This document shows positions 1-13,200 of a DNA stretch of 64,000 nt, in pieces. Origin of the DNA: Reticulitermes lucifugus (Eukaryota; Arthropoda; Insecta; Blattodea; Rhinotermitidae); the NCBI GenBank assembly GCA_026260175.1, contig JAKCWW010000911.1:3644-67643 (forward strand), given 5' to 3'. The notes beneath the pieces were generated by a model, which saw only the letters and a program-made list of their open reading frames with translations, did not search any database and was not told the DNA's origin. How positions within the stretch are numbered: the first letter of the stretch is position 1; each line of letters starts with the position of its first letter. The position numbers and the translations under genes were made by a program.

Positions 1-6
1 AAGCAA

Positions 7-600
7 TTGGAGAATGTGGAATATTTCAATTATTTGGGTAGCATGTTAACAAATGATGCAAGACATACACGTGAAATTAAATCCAGGATTGCCATGGCAA
101 AAGCAGCATGCAACAAGAAGACTCTTTTCACCAGCAAATTGGACTTAAATTTAAGGAAGAAACTAGTAAAGTGCTACATTTGGAATATAGCTTTGTATGG
201 TGCTGAAACTTGGACACTTCGGAAAGTAGATCAGCAATACCTGGTATGCTTTGAAATGTGGTGCTGGAGAAGGATGGGGAAGATCAGTTGGACCAATCAT
301 GTGAGAAATGAAGAAGTACTACAAAGAGTCATGCAGGAGAGGAATATCCTACAAACAATGAAAAGTAGGAAGGATAACTGAATTGGTCACATCTTGCATA
401 GGAACTGCCTTCTAAAACACGTTATTGAAGGAAAGATAGAGGGAAGAATAGAAATGATGAGAAGACAAGGAAGAAGACATAGGCAGCTACTGGATAACCT
501 TATGGAAAAGAGAGGATACTGGAAATTGAAAGAGGAACCACTAGACTGCACTCTGTGGAGAGCTAGCTTTGGAAAAGGCTCAAGAGTTGACAAACATAAA
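7..600 (+). pseudogene. LINE reverse transcriptase C-terminal fragment
   Basis: This is the C-terminal end of a non-LTR retrotransposon endonuclease-reverse transcriptase. It is open from the left edge and shows the family hallmarks in order: the YLGSMLTND segment, LRKKLVKCYIWNIALYGAETW, the FEMWCWRRM segment, and after the stop the CLLKHVIEGKIEGRIE and RGYWKLKEE tail. A TGA at 379-381 replaces the Trp expected before IGH. The frame then continues unchanged to about 600, so a single nonsense mutation interrupts an otherwise readable fragment. The upstream catalytic part lies outside the window. It sits antisense in a downstream intron of DONSON and ends about 55 bases before that gene's exon at 655. 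Confidence 0.88.
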
Positions 601-654
601 AACTCCATTCAGTGGAACAATAAAAATTTGTTACTCTATTTTTATCATTCCTAC

Positions 655-3600
655 CAAAACCAAAAGAAGCCTCACTGTATGAACCTGCTAGCCTGAAAGT
701 GTCTATTTCATTAAGTACCTTCAGTGATTTGAGGGTAGCACCATGAAATGCCACTGGTGCAAGTAATGTGGGAGGCACTCCAGCCAGTGGTCCAGTAGTG
801 GCAGTGGAAGACTTGCAGTTCATCAGGAAATTGAAAAGTGCCTGTGCCTCGACACCTTCAACATAAATGAGGGATTCGGGAGTCCGATCTACCTCCTTCT
901 CTTTGTCCTGGTCACGCTTTACCTTCAAAAGAAAAGCAGTGTTGTCTTAAATGAGTTTCACTGTGTATATATATATATATATATATGAGAATATTAGTAG
1001 AAAACTATCAACCCTTGAATACCTGTTTAGATTTAATTCTACGAATTTCTTCTGCTGCTACACCCATGCTTTCTAACCACTCATCTGGTGACTCATCATC
1101 CACATCTCCATCAACTGGTTCATCTACCTGCTGTGATGTGCTTGAACTCTGCATCTGTGACTGATCATCAGCCACGGAGTCTAGTGTGTCATAGCCAGTA
1201 TCACTTGCAGTCTCAGAAGACAGGCGTTTCATGGACTGCATGGCCTTTCTGAGTGGCATTGTGTATACCACATCTGTAAAATAAAAAAGGGCTAAAATGT
1301 CACATTATTTGCATGAAGCTTTTACAGTTTCAAAAGATTAGGCCCTGTAAGCTTTAACACTACTTCCAATACTAATACAGGCCAACAAACAAATTTCACA
1401 CCTAACAAAATCACTATTATGTAACAAATTAAATAATTAATTAATTTCATGGAACAGAGTCCTTCTTGAGAAGCTAACAGTTCCTCTACTTTGACTATAG
1501 GGGTTATCATGTGATAAGTGCAGCCTAGTTTATTCAGTTAGGGGCATACAGTGTGGATGATGAACCAGAGATTTAAATAACTGAGAATGAGCCACACGTA
1601 TTCATGGTAATCATTTACTTTATTATTATGTTTTGCACATAAATCCTGACTGCACTTCACATTGTTGGTGCAAGAGATAAAATATCATGACATTCCAAAT
1701 ATCTAGAATGTAAACAAAATGTAAGTCTTATCTTTACAATCTGGGGTAGGGGATTTTAAATCTTCTGGTACTACGTGGTTGTAAGCTGCATTTTAACATG
1801 GGTTAAGAGTCAATCATCCAGGCATAAGAAGGTAACCTTTAAACAACCTAAAACAAACCCAGAATTTCATTTTATATATTTAGGGAACAAGGAAATCTGC
1901 TGTATTTTTAAGACATGCTGCCTAAACTGTTTTATTTTCCACAAAATGCCATTTATTTCTTAACTTTATCTTTTTTCTGTTCAAATAATATAGTTTTCAT
2001 AAACTGCGCACAAAAATTTCAATACCAGCCCAGTAATTTAAAGGTTAAATCTTGTGGCTCTAACGAGGCTTAGCCAGCTGAAAAATATGCATAAGCCATT
2101 GCAAAAATGATGAAGTAAAACTTTTTGTCAAAGAATTGTTAAGATACCATTGTATAATTGTAAATCAACCTTCTTCCTTTAGCATGTGTCGAAATCCTCT
2201 TGTTGTAGGAGTCAGGATAGCATGGATATCTGTAAAACCAAGAATCCCTGCAGCTCGGAAGAGACATGTGAAACTGTTCGCACATACATAGAAATATGGG
2301 CACTGCCGAGCACGTGTTAACTGCAACACAAGTCATAATAACCTTCAACTTTTGATGAATATGCATATATATTTAAATTACAATGCAGGTGGGCCAAACA
2401 GAATACATGAATATACTCTACCTTAGCTTCCATTTATGCAAGCACACTTTTACATGTTACCTTCTTTGACTACGCGGTGAAACCAATTTCAAATTAAGAT
2501 GGTGGTCTTCAGGGTTATGACACTGTGTACTTTCATAGATGGGTACAAACATTTCTGAGAAATCTGCCACCTCTACTTCACACCCTGAAGAATAGGGCAG
2601 CACATTCCTCCAAAATGTTGGTAGCCACTAACACAATCACACAGTATCTGAAAACTTTAGAAGCTTAATTTTAATCTCTGTGAAAACTGTGAATCTCATC
2701 TAATAACAAATTACAAACATTCTTTCGAAGTCCTGTATATAATGGGTGCACTGCCATGTAAACTGGAGGTCTGATAACACTGATTAGTTTCAAAACTATG
2801 TCACATGCAGCCAGCTAATAATGGATTTATGTTAACATAAAACAAAAGTAGGCAAGCCATGATAGTGCAATCAGTACCGTGACTAGGCTATAAGGTGGAT
2901 GACTGAGATACCTTGGTTCAATTGCCAGGAGGTGTAAGATTTTTTCTGTTCTCTACAGGGCAAGATCCACAGCCCATCCAGCCTCATATTCAGTGGGTAC
3001 CAGGACCTCTTACCCATGAGTAAAGTGGTGCTACCAATGCATGGAGGTACACCTCCACTTCCCCATATCCCTTCATGGCATGGTGCTTAATTAAGCATGG
3101 CGAAAACTTCACCCTTTCATATGAAGAGGCAAAGCCAAATCAACATGAGTGAAGTCATTAATATAAACGAAAATGAGAAACCGGACTTGCATTACATTAT
3201 ACAAATGGACATGCAGCAAAAGTTTCTTACTTGAAACAGAGAACGGAAACTTTCTCCCCACTCTCGATGTAAACAGTCTCTAAGGCTATGAGAAGAGGGC
3301 ATAATACTGTTGGCTGCAGAACTCAAACGAGCTGCTGAACGAGGAAACAGTTCAAACCAAGGCAGTGCTGGATGTTGCCATACAAGACAGCACTGGTGGA
3401 AACGGGCATTAGGACTTGTGTCAAGAGAATGAGATGTACAAGGGTACTTGCTTGCATCCAGGCCTGTATCCAAACAACGCACAAAACTGGAACAAAAAAG
3501 GAATAAACACTTGAAAAAACCTAATAAATAAAACTTTCCTACACAGTCCCAAATGCACTTTACTGTGACCTATACAGGTTTTGTGTGACTGTGAGTTACA

Positions 3601-6600
3601 TATTACGGATTTGTTCCCCAGCAGCAGTAACCAGATGTCTTACATTATAGCAATGAATAATGTCTGACTTTTGCAACTATACTGGAGTTGGACATCATGA
3701 ATGCATACTCCCCAGGCAACAGTCTATCAGCAGTATTATATATTTGTGTTATGGTGTCTATGAGAAAAAAAAATCTGATGAAACAAGTTAAGAAATGTCC
3801 ACACAGCATAACAGTTCTGCCACATTTCCTCTGTTACTGTATCTAGATTTTAATTTATAAATAATTTCAAGAAAAGCATTAAAAATGCAAGTACTTTAAA
3901 TGTGCCTTTCCACATCTTACACAACTCAAACTGTAAGATTTCTCCATATCTTAGCAACAGATATACAATCAATTGTAACTGATTTACAATTAATCAAGCT
4001 CAGTTGTTATGTTTACATTGTACACCATTTCTTTGGTCTCAGCTTGTATCTCACAAACAACACAGTCTGCCTCAATTATAATGACAAATAATGGTAAGTT
4101 ATTTAAATGTACATAGGTCTTCCTGTGAAGTTCCATTACTTTTGTCCCATACTAACCAAAATCAAACTGTGTCAACAAATTTTTAGTAAAGACAGCAAAT
4201 ACGAAATTTCACAAACACCCATCTTCTGGGAGTAACACGGTTCCAAGTGGACAGATGGACAGAAAGACACAACATGAACAAAAGCTGCTTTCTGTGACAG
4301 TTTTGCAAATGTGCCTTACAAACTCATGAAAACAGCATAATGGGTATCGGTTAGTTCATCATGATTATGTGTCTGGGGGGTGATGTTGGTCGCCTGCTCA
4401 TGGTGCCCCCTGCCTGAAAAAACTAAACGACCAACGAGGTTTTCGCCTATACTGTGCAAATCCAGAAATGAAGTTAGAATGACATCATCTACACCCATAA
4501 TCACATCCATTTACTGGGCAACACGGCGCCAAATGGCAGAAATGTCAAGAGTGGGCATTGGATAAGAAGAAGAAGAATGATTATGTGTCTACTCAAAGCA
4601 CCCTCTCCGCCCAACAAATCATGTCTCCAACTCTCCAGTTTCCCTGCTGTCTATAACTTGCTCCCTACAGCTTCTTACATACAAGGACAAAATTGAAGCT
4701 CCAAGGAAGAGATTTAATATTGTATTGCAGATTCAGATAACTTCACAGCAAGCACTCAACAGCATTACAAAAGAAGTTTGACATGCTTCAAACAACAGCA
4801 TAGTCACTGGGCTTGATGTATGACCTCCCAAACCAAGTACATTAAAGGAGACATAACACAAAATTTTGTCACTGAAATAACACATAACCCTCCACAGCTG
4901 CTGGCCACATCCTTCATCTGCAACCCCAGGACAAGGCACGCTTGATTTAAAATTACCGTAATGGTCCAAAACAGATTCACTGTGACATTTGCACTTTCAT
5001 GTTTAGTTCCACTTGAAGGAACACATGGCTGTCCACTTATTCAAAAGAAGCCAGATATTTTGTTCAGTATCTTGAGAATAATTACACTGGATGAGTCTGT
5101 GTCAAGATGGAACACGCAATATCTTGTTAAGAAAGAAAGAAAGGAAAAAAAAAAGAAGTTCTTAATATAACCAACCCTGTAATTCCTGAAGCCTCTTCAC
5201 ATGTACGTAACTTCTGGCTCCAAGCAAACGGTTTTGGGGATATAAACCGCGCCTTTGTTTTCAGTGACCAGTCTATTGGGATGTATGTTTCACCCTTTGG
5301 GCTCTTATCCTTTTCAATGTGACTAACCTAAGGTGAGAAACAGATATTACAAAAAATGAAATGAAGAGATATCAGATAAATGTGAGGCACACAAAAAAAA
5401 AACTGAAACCACAAATGTTATTGCAAGATACGAGGTCTTCACAATATTTTGGTTTAAAATTCATGTCTTCTGGGACATGAGACCAGGTTGACTGACAATT
5501 AGTTACTGATATTTCAGAGGAGCTTGCTACCTTCAGTGTCAGGGCAAGCCATGACAAATAGGTAGTGTGGAAGAAACGGTTGCATTATACAAAGAAAGAG
5601 TGGATTAGGCAACAGCCATAGCAAACCAACAGAAGAAGAGGTGTTGTGCAGTGGGAAGAACCATGGGGAGAGAAGGCCAGGAAAAAGGAGCATAAAATGA
5701 AAAAGTGGGAGGAAAACAGCTAAATAAAGACAGCATGGAGGAAAGAAAAACCTGGGTCTTTTGGCCATGAAAGTTCCATAATGCTAGATTTGTGTATCCT
5801 AAGAGGGGGGTTTTCCACATTCCTTCAGAGATTGATGAGAAGTTGCCATGACCTCAATACAAAGCCACCTTCCCTGCTCAAATTTATGAGATGGAGTTGA
5901 ATCAAAATTCCCTCCCTGATAATAAGAGTGGATGAATATGGGATGTATACCTTCAACACTACGGGCTGGATGGTCCGGGGATCAAATCCATGTGGGGGCA
6001 AGATTTAATGCACCTGTCCAGACTGGTCCTGGGCCCACCCAGCCTCTTGTACAATGGGTACCGCGTACCTTCCTTAGGGGTACAGCAGCCCGGGTGTGGC
6101 AATGACCACCCACCCACATCTAGCGCCGAGGTTAAAGAAAGAGTAGAGCTATAACTTTATGGCCGCTTTGGGCCTTCATGGCCTGTTCTAGGGTGAAATG
6201 TTTACCTTATACCTTCAACAGGGTGCACAGTGTCCAACTCCAAGATACAAAGATCCTCTCCACCAAATCCCAGATTATCAGGGAGGTGATTTTGATTGAG
6301 GTCCATCACAGCAAGAAAAATAATGAAATGTGACACAAATAAGAAAATTTGTTCACAAAAATTCACCATACAAGTAGGCTGCTATGGTGAATCATGACAA
6401 GGTTTAAAGAATATGCCAATTATTTTATACACCCACACAATCATTTCTTTTTCTGGTGGTATGGACCATAACAGTAGCTTTGGTTTTCTTAACACACAAA
6501 ATCAGCAGTGTTACTAAAAAGTTTTATGTTCTGTGAAGAACTAACAAATAAAGTATGCCTCCATTCTTAGATCAAGTCAGACTACTAACATATCTCCCTC

Positions 6601-8378
6601 CAGTAAAACTGCATACTTAAATAGAATGGTTTCCATTTGGATATATTGGTATTTATTACTGATTCTATTTGTATTCAAAACTTTCTTTGTAATATGTACG
6701 AATTCAGTCAAAGCATACTTAATTGAATCTTAATCATACACAATATATGTATACTTAACAAATACCTCATTACTACTTCCAGAAAGTTGACTTAAAATAC
6801 TCGTGAATGAAGTCTGTAAATGATCAATGTTTGACTGTGACTTGACACTGACATTGAGCAACTGGAACAGTGTGTTATCAGATGACAAGTCCAGATTGTT
6901 GGATCCAAGAACTTGCATTTCTTTGCTTCTTGATCTCTTCTCCTCCTGGCAGCTAAAAAGGGCAATACACATTATTTTGCAAATTTTCAATTCTCAGATT
7001 TAATGTGACCTGCAAAAACCAAAGTATGAAACTGTAAGTAAAACAGGAGTGGGAAGATGCCCTGCGACACAAAACATGTTTACTTTGGCAAACATGCATT
7101 CACCTGTGGTATTTATGTCCTTTAATTGCAGGTATGAATTAATTTTTCCATTTCTTTTGCTTCATCCATCGAAAACCAAAACAACAGTGGCACATATGAG
7201 CAATAAACCTTGTAATACAAACACACAAACATGTTATTAGGATGACCAAATCAATGGTGAGATGGAAACTGGGGAGAAGAGAAATGCATACACAATTTTG
7301 GTTGGGAAACCTGAAGAAAAGAGACAAATTACCAGACTAAGGCAGAGACGTGAAGACAATATCAAAACAGATCACAAAGAAATATGATAGGATGGTGTGG
7401 AGTGAGTTAAATTGTATAAGGCCAAATGGCAAACTCTTCTGAACTCCGTACAGAAGCTTCAGGTTCCACAAAATGCAGGGAATTTCTTCATTAGCTGAGA
7501 AACTATTAACTTCTCAAGAAGGGCAGTGCTCCATAATGTTATCTGTATCAATTAGTCAGTCACACTTCTCCCCCTTCTCTGTCACTCTTTGTTTGACGAT
7601 TTCAGTTTTACATGGTCTTCCTATCTCACTTATACATTTCTTCCATCATTTGCATGGGATACTAACTCCCAAAACATCATGCATATCCAATATACAGGGA
7701 CATAACTTTATCTGACAACTCACATTAATCTTCATTCGGCTCATTGTGCATGACAGTAAGTATGGCTGTGCTCGCCACTATCCCAATTTGCCAGGGGTTG
7801 GAATCCGCGTGTTTTAGTTCAATGTATTGCAGTTAATACTATGTGTTTACTCATCATAGTTAAAAGAAAGTGTTGTAAATGTTTTCCCTCTGCTTGCAGA
7901 CACATAACACAACTAACATACCCATTGTGCAATGCATGTGAAATGACTAGTGAAAGTTGTTAGATAAAATAATGTCCATGTACTTCAAACAATGTAGAAT
8001 GTTCAAGATAAATTTGGTATTTTTGTGAAGCATCATCCAAGAAGTTTATGGAGACACTACCAAAAGCAATGAAAGGTTAGTCTTTATAATGACAACAAAC
8101 AGCTAATTCAACATGAAAAGAAAATATAGCAGAGAATGTATACTGTAATTATCATGAATTTACATGAAAGGGTTTTTCCTCTTCTGAGATATTGCTTTGC
8201 TTCCAGTATTAAAAACACATTTTCCCTCCCCTTGCGGTGTATCAGTCTTGTTCATTCGAGCCTGTAATGCTTTATTTTTCTGCTTTAAACGATGAAGTTT
8301 CATAACTTCATCTGGACGTTTCCAGGCTGAAGATACTGCACTCTTCACAGAAAACTCTGCCTCCATCTCTTCAGCCAT
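655..8378 (-). CDS. DONSON: DONSON, replisome protein, 3' end outside window
   Basis: DONSON helps deliver GINS to the MCM double hexamer when the replicative helicase is assembled, and protects forks in the nucleus. Coding exons on the minus strand are 8378-8164, 6952-6766, 5327-5176, 3486-3231, 2320-2170, 1273-1023 and 922-655. All use GT-AG sites and keep codon phase, giving 493 residues; the vertebrate protein is about 566, so roughly the last 100 residues lie off the left edge. Family motifs in order are KRKNPF (66-71), IDWSLKTKARF (152-162), HPALPWFELFPR (223-234), CPYFYVC (277-283), TPTTRGF (307-313), EWLESMGV (385-392) and GVPPTLLAPVAF (452-463). The start at 8378 has a good Kozak context (ACCATGG). 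A possible acceptor just upstream suggests a separate 5' UTR exon. The least canonical donors are GTTGGT after 5176 and GTTGAT after 2170; both are chosen because phase and homology require them. Confidence 0.9.
967..986. repeat. (TA)n microsatellite
   Basis: A short pure TA dinucleotide run in the DONSON intron between exons 1023-1273 and 655-922. Confidence 0.9.
1445..1505 (-). repeat. LINE 3' tail fragment
   Basis: Read on the minus strand, this matches the 'cttctcaagaagg' tail seen after the degenerate LINE reading frame at 7240-7730. It is a short copy of the same 3' untranslated end, within a DONSON intron. Confidence 0.5.
2865..3115 (+). repeat. tRNA-derived SINE, diverged copy
   Basis: A diverged full-length copy of the window's commonest SINE. 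It has a tRNA-like head with a degraded B box (ggttcaattgcc), the conserved body block 'cccatccagcctc', the 'gtgggtaccagg' block and a tail near 'ttcatggcatgg'. It lies in a DONSON intron. Confidence 0.65.
4375..4576 (+). mobile_element. 202-bp retroposon with GAA-type tail
   Basis: A short insertion flanked by an exact 14-bp target-site duplication, ATGATTATGTGTCT, at 4361-4374 and 4577-4590. Its 3' end is an (AAG)n tail, 'gataagaagaagaagaa'. No open frame and no clear tRNA boxes were seen. It looks like the 5'-truncated 3' end of a LINE, or a short non-autonomous element mobilised by one. It lies in the DONSON intron between exons 3231-3486 and 5176-5327. Confidence 0.75.
5959..6208 (+). 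mobile_element. tRNA-derived SINE with target-site duplication
   Basis: A 5'-truncated copy of the common SINE family. It starts in the degraded B box (ggggatcaaatcc), runs through the 'ccagactggtcctggg' and 'taccgcgtacc' blocks, and ends in the 'tttaccttat' tail. ATACCTTCAACA occurs at 5947-5958 and again at 6209-6220, which is a 12-bp target-site duplication. It is inside a DONSON intron. Confidence 0.8.
7240..7730 (+). pseudogene. LINE tail fragment, family 2
   Basis: Decayed C-terminus and 3' UTR of a second LINE family. Frames recall the pattern 'EKRNAYxxLVGKPExKR' followed by 'DNIK', then 'LNxxRPNGKLF' and a 3' UTR with 'ttctcaagaagggcagtgctcc'. Stops and frameshifts interrupt it. Related pieces lie at 41580-41830, 55105-55290 and 1445-1505. 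It sits between DONSON exons at 6952 and 8164. Confidence 0.65.
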
Positions 8379-10202
8379 GGTGTAGGTAGCTCTGTGTTTG
8401 GTGGTCACATCAAACACACAATTATGCAATTATGTAAATCAATTTCATAACACAATTATCAGCAACAATTCATATTTTGGTAACATTAAAAGTAACTAAA
8501 AGAAAAGAACATTCATGTCTGGCAGAGTGCCATCAGTATTTGCCAGACACATACAACCACAAAAAGTGTGGTGCCACTCTGACCTAGTAAGGCAGCAAAC
8601 AATATGTCATCAAAGACAGAATAGTAAATATTATTGTCATAATGACTGAAATAATGTTACACTGTTGGATTATCAAATTGAACAAAGCGTGAAAATAAGC
8701 ACAACAGGTAAATCTCGAGAATATACAGGAGTGTGGTATACAGATGCGAATTCAAAACACAGAAGTGATGTCATGCACGGCTCAGTACCTTGCAATGGGC
8801 AATCTGAGTGCAAACAACAGCATACACAGGACTACCTGTTTTCAGGTTAGATACTGATGATATTTGCAATACTGTTGCACTTGTGAGTGGCTGGCTACAG
8901 GTGTCTATTTAAGTACACAGGTAGAACTGGTATCTCCCATTCCACCACACTAAGACTCTGCCCATTTTTACCAACTGTTTAGATTTCCTGTAAAAAAGGA
9001 GAGCTTTATTTTAGAGTGGTCATAGGTCAAACTAAGATAGTAAATAAGTCAGAAGCCAGAGCAGGAAATATCAGATATCCCACCATCTACTGGTAACATT
9101 AAGACTACTTATTACAGATTACATTCTGTTGAGAGAGGAAGAAGGAACATGCGGGACTGCTGTGGTTTTGTAAATTGTATTGCATCAGTGCTGGGGCATA
9201 AAAACTGCAGACTATTACCTCCGATATATCAATTGAATGCAGAGCACAATTTATATGACACCATTGGAAGAAACTAATGCCCTTTGTTCACAATTTATCA
9301 CACGAATTACATTTGTCTTCAAATTTCCTTTTTCACAAATGGATTTGGATGGAACGGTACGAAGAGATGGAACGACTATCTGGGATCACTAGGAAAATGC
9401 AACTTGTAGTATAAATTATACATTTACATTTTACGTCTAAAATATTATAATGTATGCAAAAATACACTTCTCACTTAACGCCGAGACAGAAACAAACGAG
9501 ACGGTAAGCACATGTTACGGCCCGAATGCCTTAAAACCACACTCGTTTGCACAAGACATTTTGGACGTAGCTAGAGGCCAAATTCAACTCCAGCTATTTC
9601 TGGCTGTCCACAATATTAATTTACATCAAAATACGTATTATTCACACAAAGCAGTATCCGTGGGCCTACCTTACAGTGGATGTCGCTTTAAGGTCCTCTG
9701 AATCTTGCAATTGAAAATAAGTTCTCTTTACAACATCGTTTTCATCTTACAAAATATTCGCTTTCCAACATCTGAGAGTTTTCTTGTTCTAAATTACTGT
9801 TGCCACAACAAAATGTCAACAAACTTCCTACCTCATTTAAACACACCTCAAAATTTCCACGGATTACCACAGGCACAACACCAACTGCCAGCTACCAGCG
9901 CTAAGTTAGCGCTTTTTCGTTAGAACACACCGCAATCAATAATGGCCACGGATAGAAGCTTACTGTAACAGCGCAACGCATGGATCAACGAATCCAGCTA
10001 AGTAGCACGTTGACCAACACACTCAACTTTAATCCATGAATACAGAGCAACTTATACCATACGGTGCCTCCGATGCATGGTACTCGTACTCACAGATTAT
10101 CTCTCTCAACCCAGTGCTCATTCCAGACTTATGATCCGTGTGGTGATCTATGATGACGACCACAGATTATGACGACTGTGTATACACAGATGGGCACGAA
10201 GG
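8379..10202. promoter_or_regulatory. Divergent promoter region DONSON / mRpS15
   Basis: This 1.8 kb stretch separates two divergently transcribed genes and should contain both transcription starts and any DONSON 5' UTR exon. CpG is locally less depleted at about 9900-10200, nearest mRpS15. A short upstream open frame begins near 10130 and stops before the mRpS15 ATG. I recognise no TATA box or named factor site, and no transposable element. Confidence 0.5.
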
Positions 10203-13200
10203 ATGTTTGGTGTGGGGGTTAACAAAGTTTTGTTGGGGAGTGGTACTATGATATCGAGGGCAGTTTCCGTATGTGGTTTGTATGCGAACAGCGGCGGCAC
10301 ATACAAAGAACTCTGTACTAATCCGTATTTTTATCAAGTAATTCGTAATTATGCTTTCAAGTCAGACCTTAAAATCAGATGGGTTCGCCCACCTAAGATT
10401 CCTTGTATTAAACCAGAAAAGAGCGGAGATTTGGTGCCGCTTCCTCCTGTCGATAAGAAACAGTATCCATTGGAATTCCAGAATTCAGAGGAACTGAAAA
10501 CGTAAGTAAAACTGACTTACCATCATTGTTGGTATTGACAATCGTAGCACGAATGATATTGTAATATTTTACCCCTCCGCATCAACGTAGGAAATTAAGT
10601 GTAACAACAATCACGTTAATAGTATAATAAATGAAAGGGGGATGAATTATTTGAATCTCTCCTGTTCAGCTTTTGCGTAAGTGAATCTGATACCAGCTCT
10701 TGACAGTGTTCCACATTTAAATTCTCGTTAAGCCAGCTGGAACAGTGGTGTGACTGCTGGGTTTAATGTTTGGACTGATGTGTTTCAGAGCTGATGAACT
10801 TGTGAAAAGAGTGTTTACTCTTGAATTCTTTCCAAGAAGACACTCATTCAGAATTGTGAAGTATGACATGATAAACAGTGTCAGAAGACATGCGTTAGAT
10901 ATGGGATCTTCGGAAAGCAAAAGTGAGTTAGAGATGGCTTACTTTTCGTATATTCTTGTGCTATACTGCGCACTGTTTTATGGTTTTATTAAACAGCGTT
11001 TTTTTCTGAGTTTTTAAAGTATTGTTTAATTGATCTTTATTATCCAGGAATAGGCACTTCATAATAATAGTGGTTTTTAAGCTGCTTACGAAATGTAACC
11101 TACATCTTGCATGATTTGGTGTTTTCACAGTGTTGTTGATGAAGATTCAAATCTTCTGCGACATGATGCATTGTCAGTTGGTAAATAATTACCTGTGTGT
11201 CGGACTTGGACTACCCTGATGATGGAGCAGTAAGCTCCCCTGAAATGTTGCTGTTTGTGAATTGACATGGCATCATATCACAGAGGATTTGAATCTTCAA
11301 TGTTCATCTTTTCCTCACACTGTCATTCAAATATGTTTGTTGCTGGAGACTGGAATCAGAACACAAATAATTGAGTATGTAATTAACTATATTGCGAGTG
11401 AAAATAACAAAAAAATATATAATTTGAATCGTGAGTGAATATGCTGCAGCAGCAACAACTTTTTTAATTGTGTTTATTTTTGTGTTTTGTAACAGATGGT
11501 ATTGTGCGGTGTTGCATACTAACAAAAAATTAATCCTCGGTAAAATATCATGGACTTAGATATGGTTTTTAACTGTTTAATCTGTTATTTAATGATATTG
11601 TCAGTTGCTAAGATTATGTAGCATCTGGAATTACATGATGTGACAGTAGGGTTTGGTGTAGTTTTTTTGAACATGAAGGCTATTTAAAGTTTTAATTTTC
11701 TGGTAACTTATTTGTGACAGCAGCTACTGAGGTAAAGGTAAAGTTCACCCTACAACAGGCCATGAAGCTCCAGAGGGAGAGTAGAGGTATAGCTTTACTC
11801 ATTCTTTAACCTCAGCTCTAGATGGGGGTGGGTGGTGAATGCTATGCCCTGGCCACTTTACCCCCAGGAAAGAGACACAGTACCCATTGTATAGGAGGCT
11901 GGGTGGGTCGCGGGGCCAGTCTGGATGGGTGCAGAAAATCTCGCCCCCACTGGGATTCAATCCCTGGGCCATCTAGCCCATAGCTAGTTGCTATACTGAC
12001 TACGCTATTCTGGCCCATGACAGTATCTACAACATACTCTTCAGCCGTGATATTTCATTAACTATGGCCAAATAGAAATACTGTCTTATGCCATGTGTAC
12101 AGATACATTTTATGTTAAGAAATCAATAACATTTGTAAGTGGCTATAAAATTCAGCCACTTGGTAAATAAAACACTACAGAAGTTCATAGATGCTAGTAA
12201 TGCCTGTTTCTTCTAAATTATTGATTTTTCAAGTAGTGGCTACTAGTTTTTCTTATCTTCTAAGATTTGTTTTATAGTAATAGCTGGAAAATAAGCATTG
12301 GGTTAGATTACTGTAATAGCAGGTATTTTATATTATTAAGGACTGGTTTGACTTTTACATCTCCTGGATATGTGCTGTAGACATTGTATTCATGAGAGAG
12401 ACATATGCTAAAAGATGTAAAACACAAAGAAGCATTTGGTTTTCACAGTTGCACAAATGACTGCTGATATAAGAAATATGCAGCAGATAATGGAACAGTT
12501 TCCAAAGGACAAGCGCCGCAAAGTTAAACTCAAGGAGCTCATTGAGCATCGTAAGAAATGGCTAAAATATCTGAGAATATGGGATTACAGACGTTTTGAG
12601 TGGTTGCTGGAGAAGCTTGATTTGGTCTATAAACCACCACCCAGGTAAGAAATGATACAAAATCAGTTAATTCCTAGCACTACAGACTGAATATTCGTTA
12701 ATGCATAAATATAAGGTCAAAAAACACCTCACCCTGCCTGAGCTTATTAGGCATTAGCCTATCAAGGTCTCTGCCTCATGGAGTTAGTATATCAGTGCAT
12801 GGTGTAAAGTTAGTGTGTTTCTTTTTTTCTTTTTCATTCTGTTCTGTAAGCGTGACCAGTGTTGCTTATAGAATGTTTTTATACGTACTGCACCTTGAAT
12901 TGTTGCAAATACTTCCTTTTATTATACCATATCTGACACGTTTCATAGTTTTATTTCATTAAGTGTATAGTGTTTACTGTAGTTGAGTTTGTATCCTTGT
13001 GACTTGGATGCATATACTGTAATCTGTCTGACTTGGTGGTAAGAAACATTTCCATTAGGTATGCTACTTTGGTAGTTACAGAGTTATCTTAATGACATGT
13101 GTGAATTTTTTCAGTAAATTCCATTGGATAACACGCAAGGATTCATTGAGGAAACTAACAGACAAGTACTGTGAAGAAGTAAAGCAGCAGAGGTTAGATG

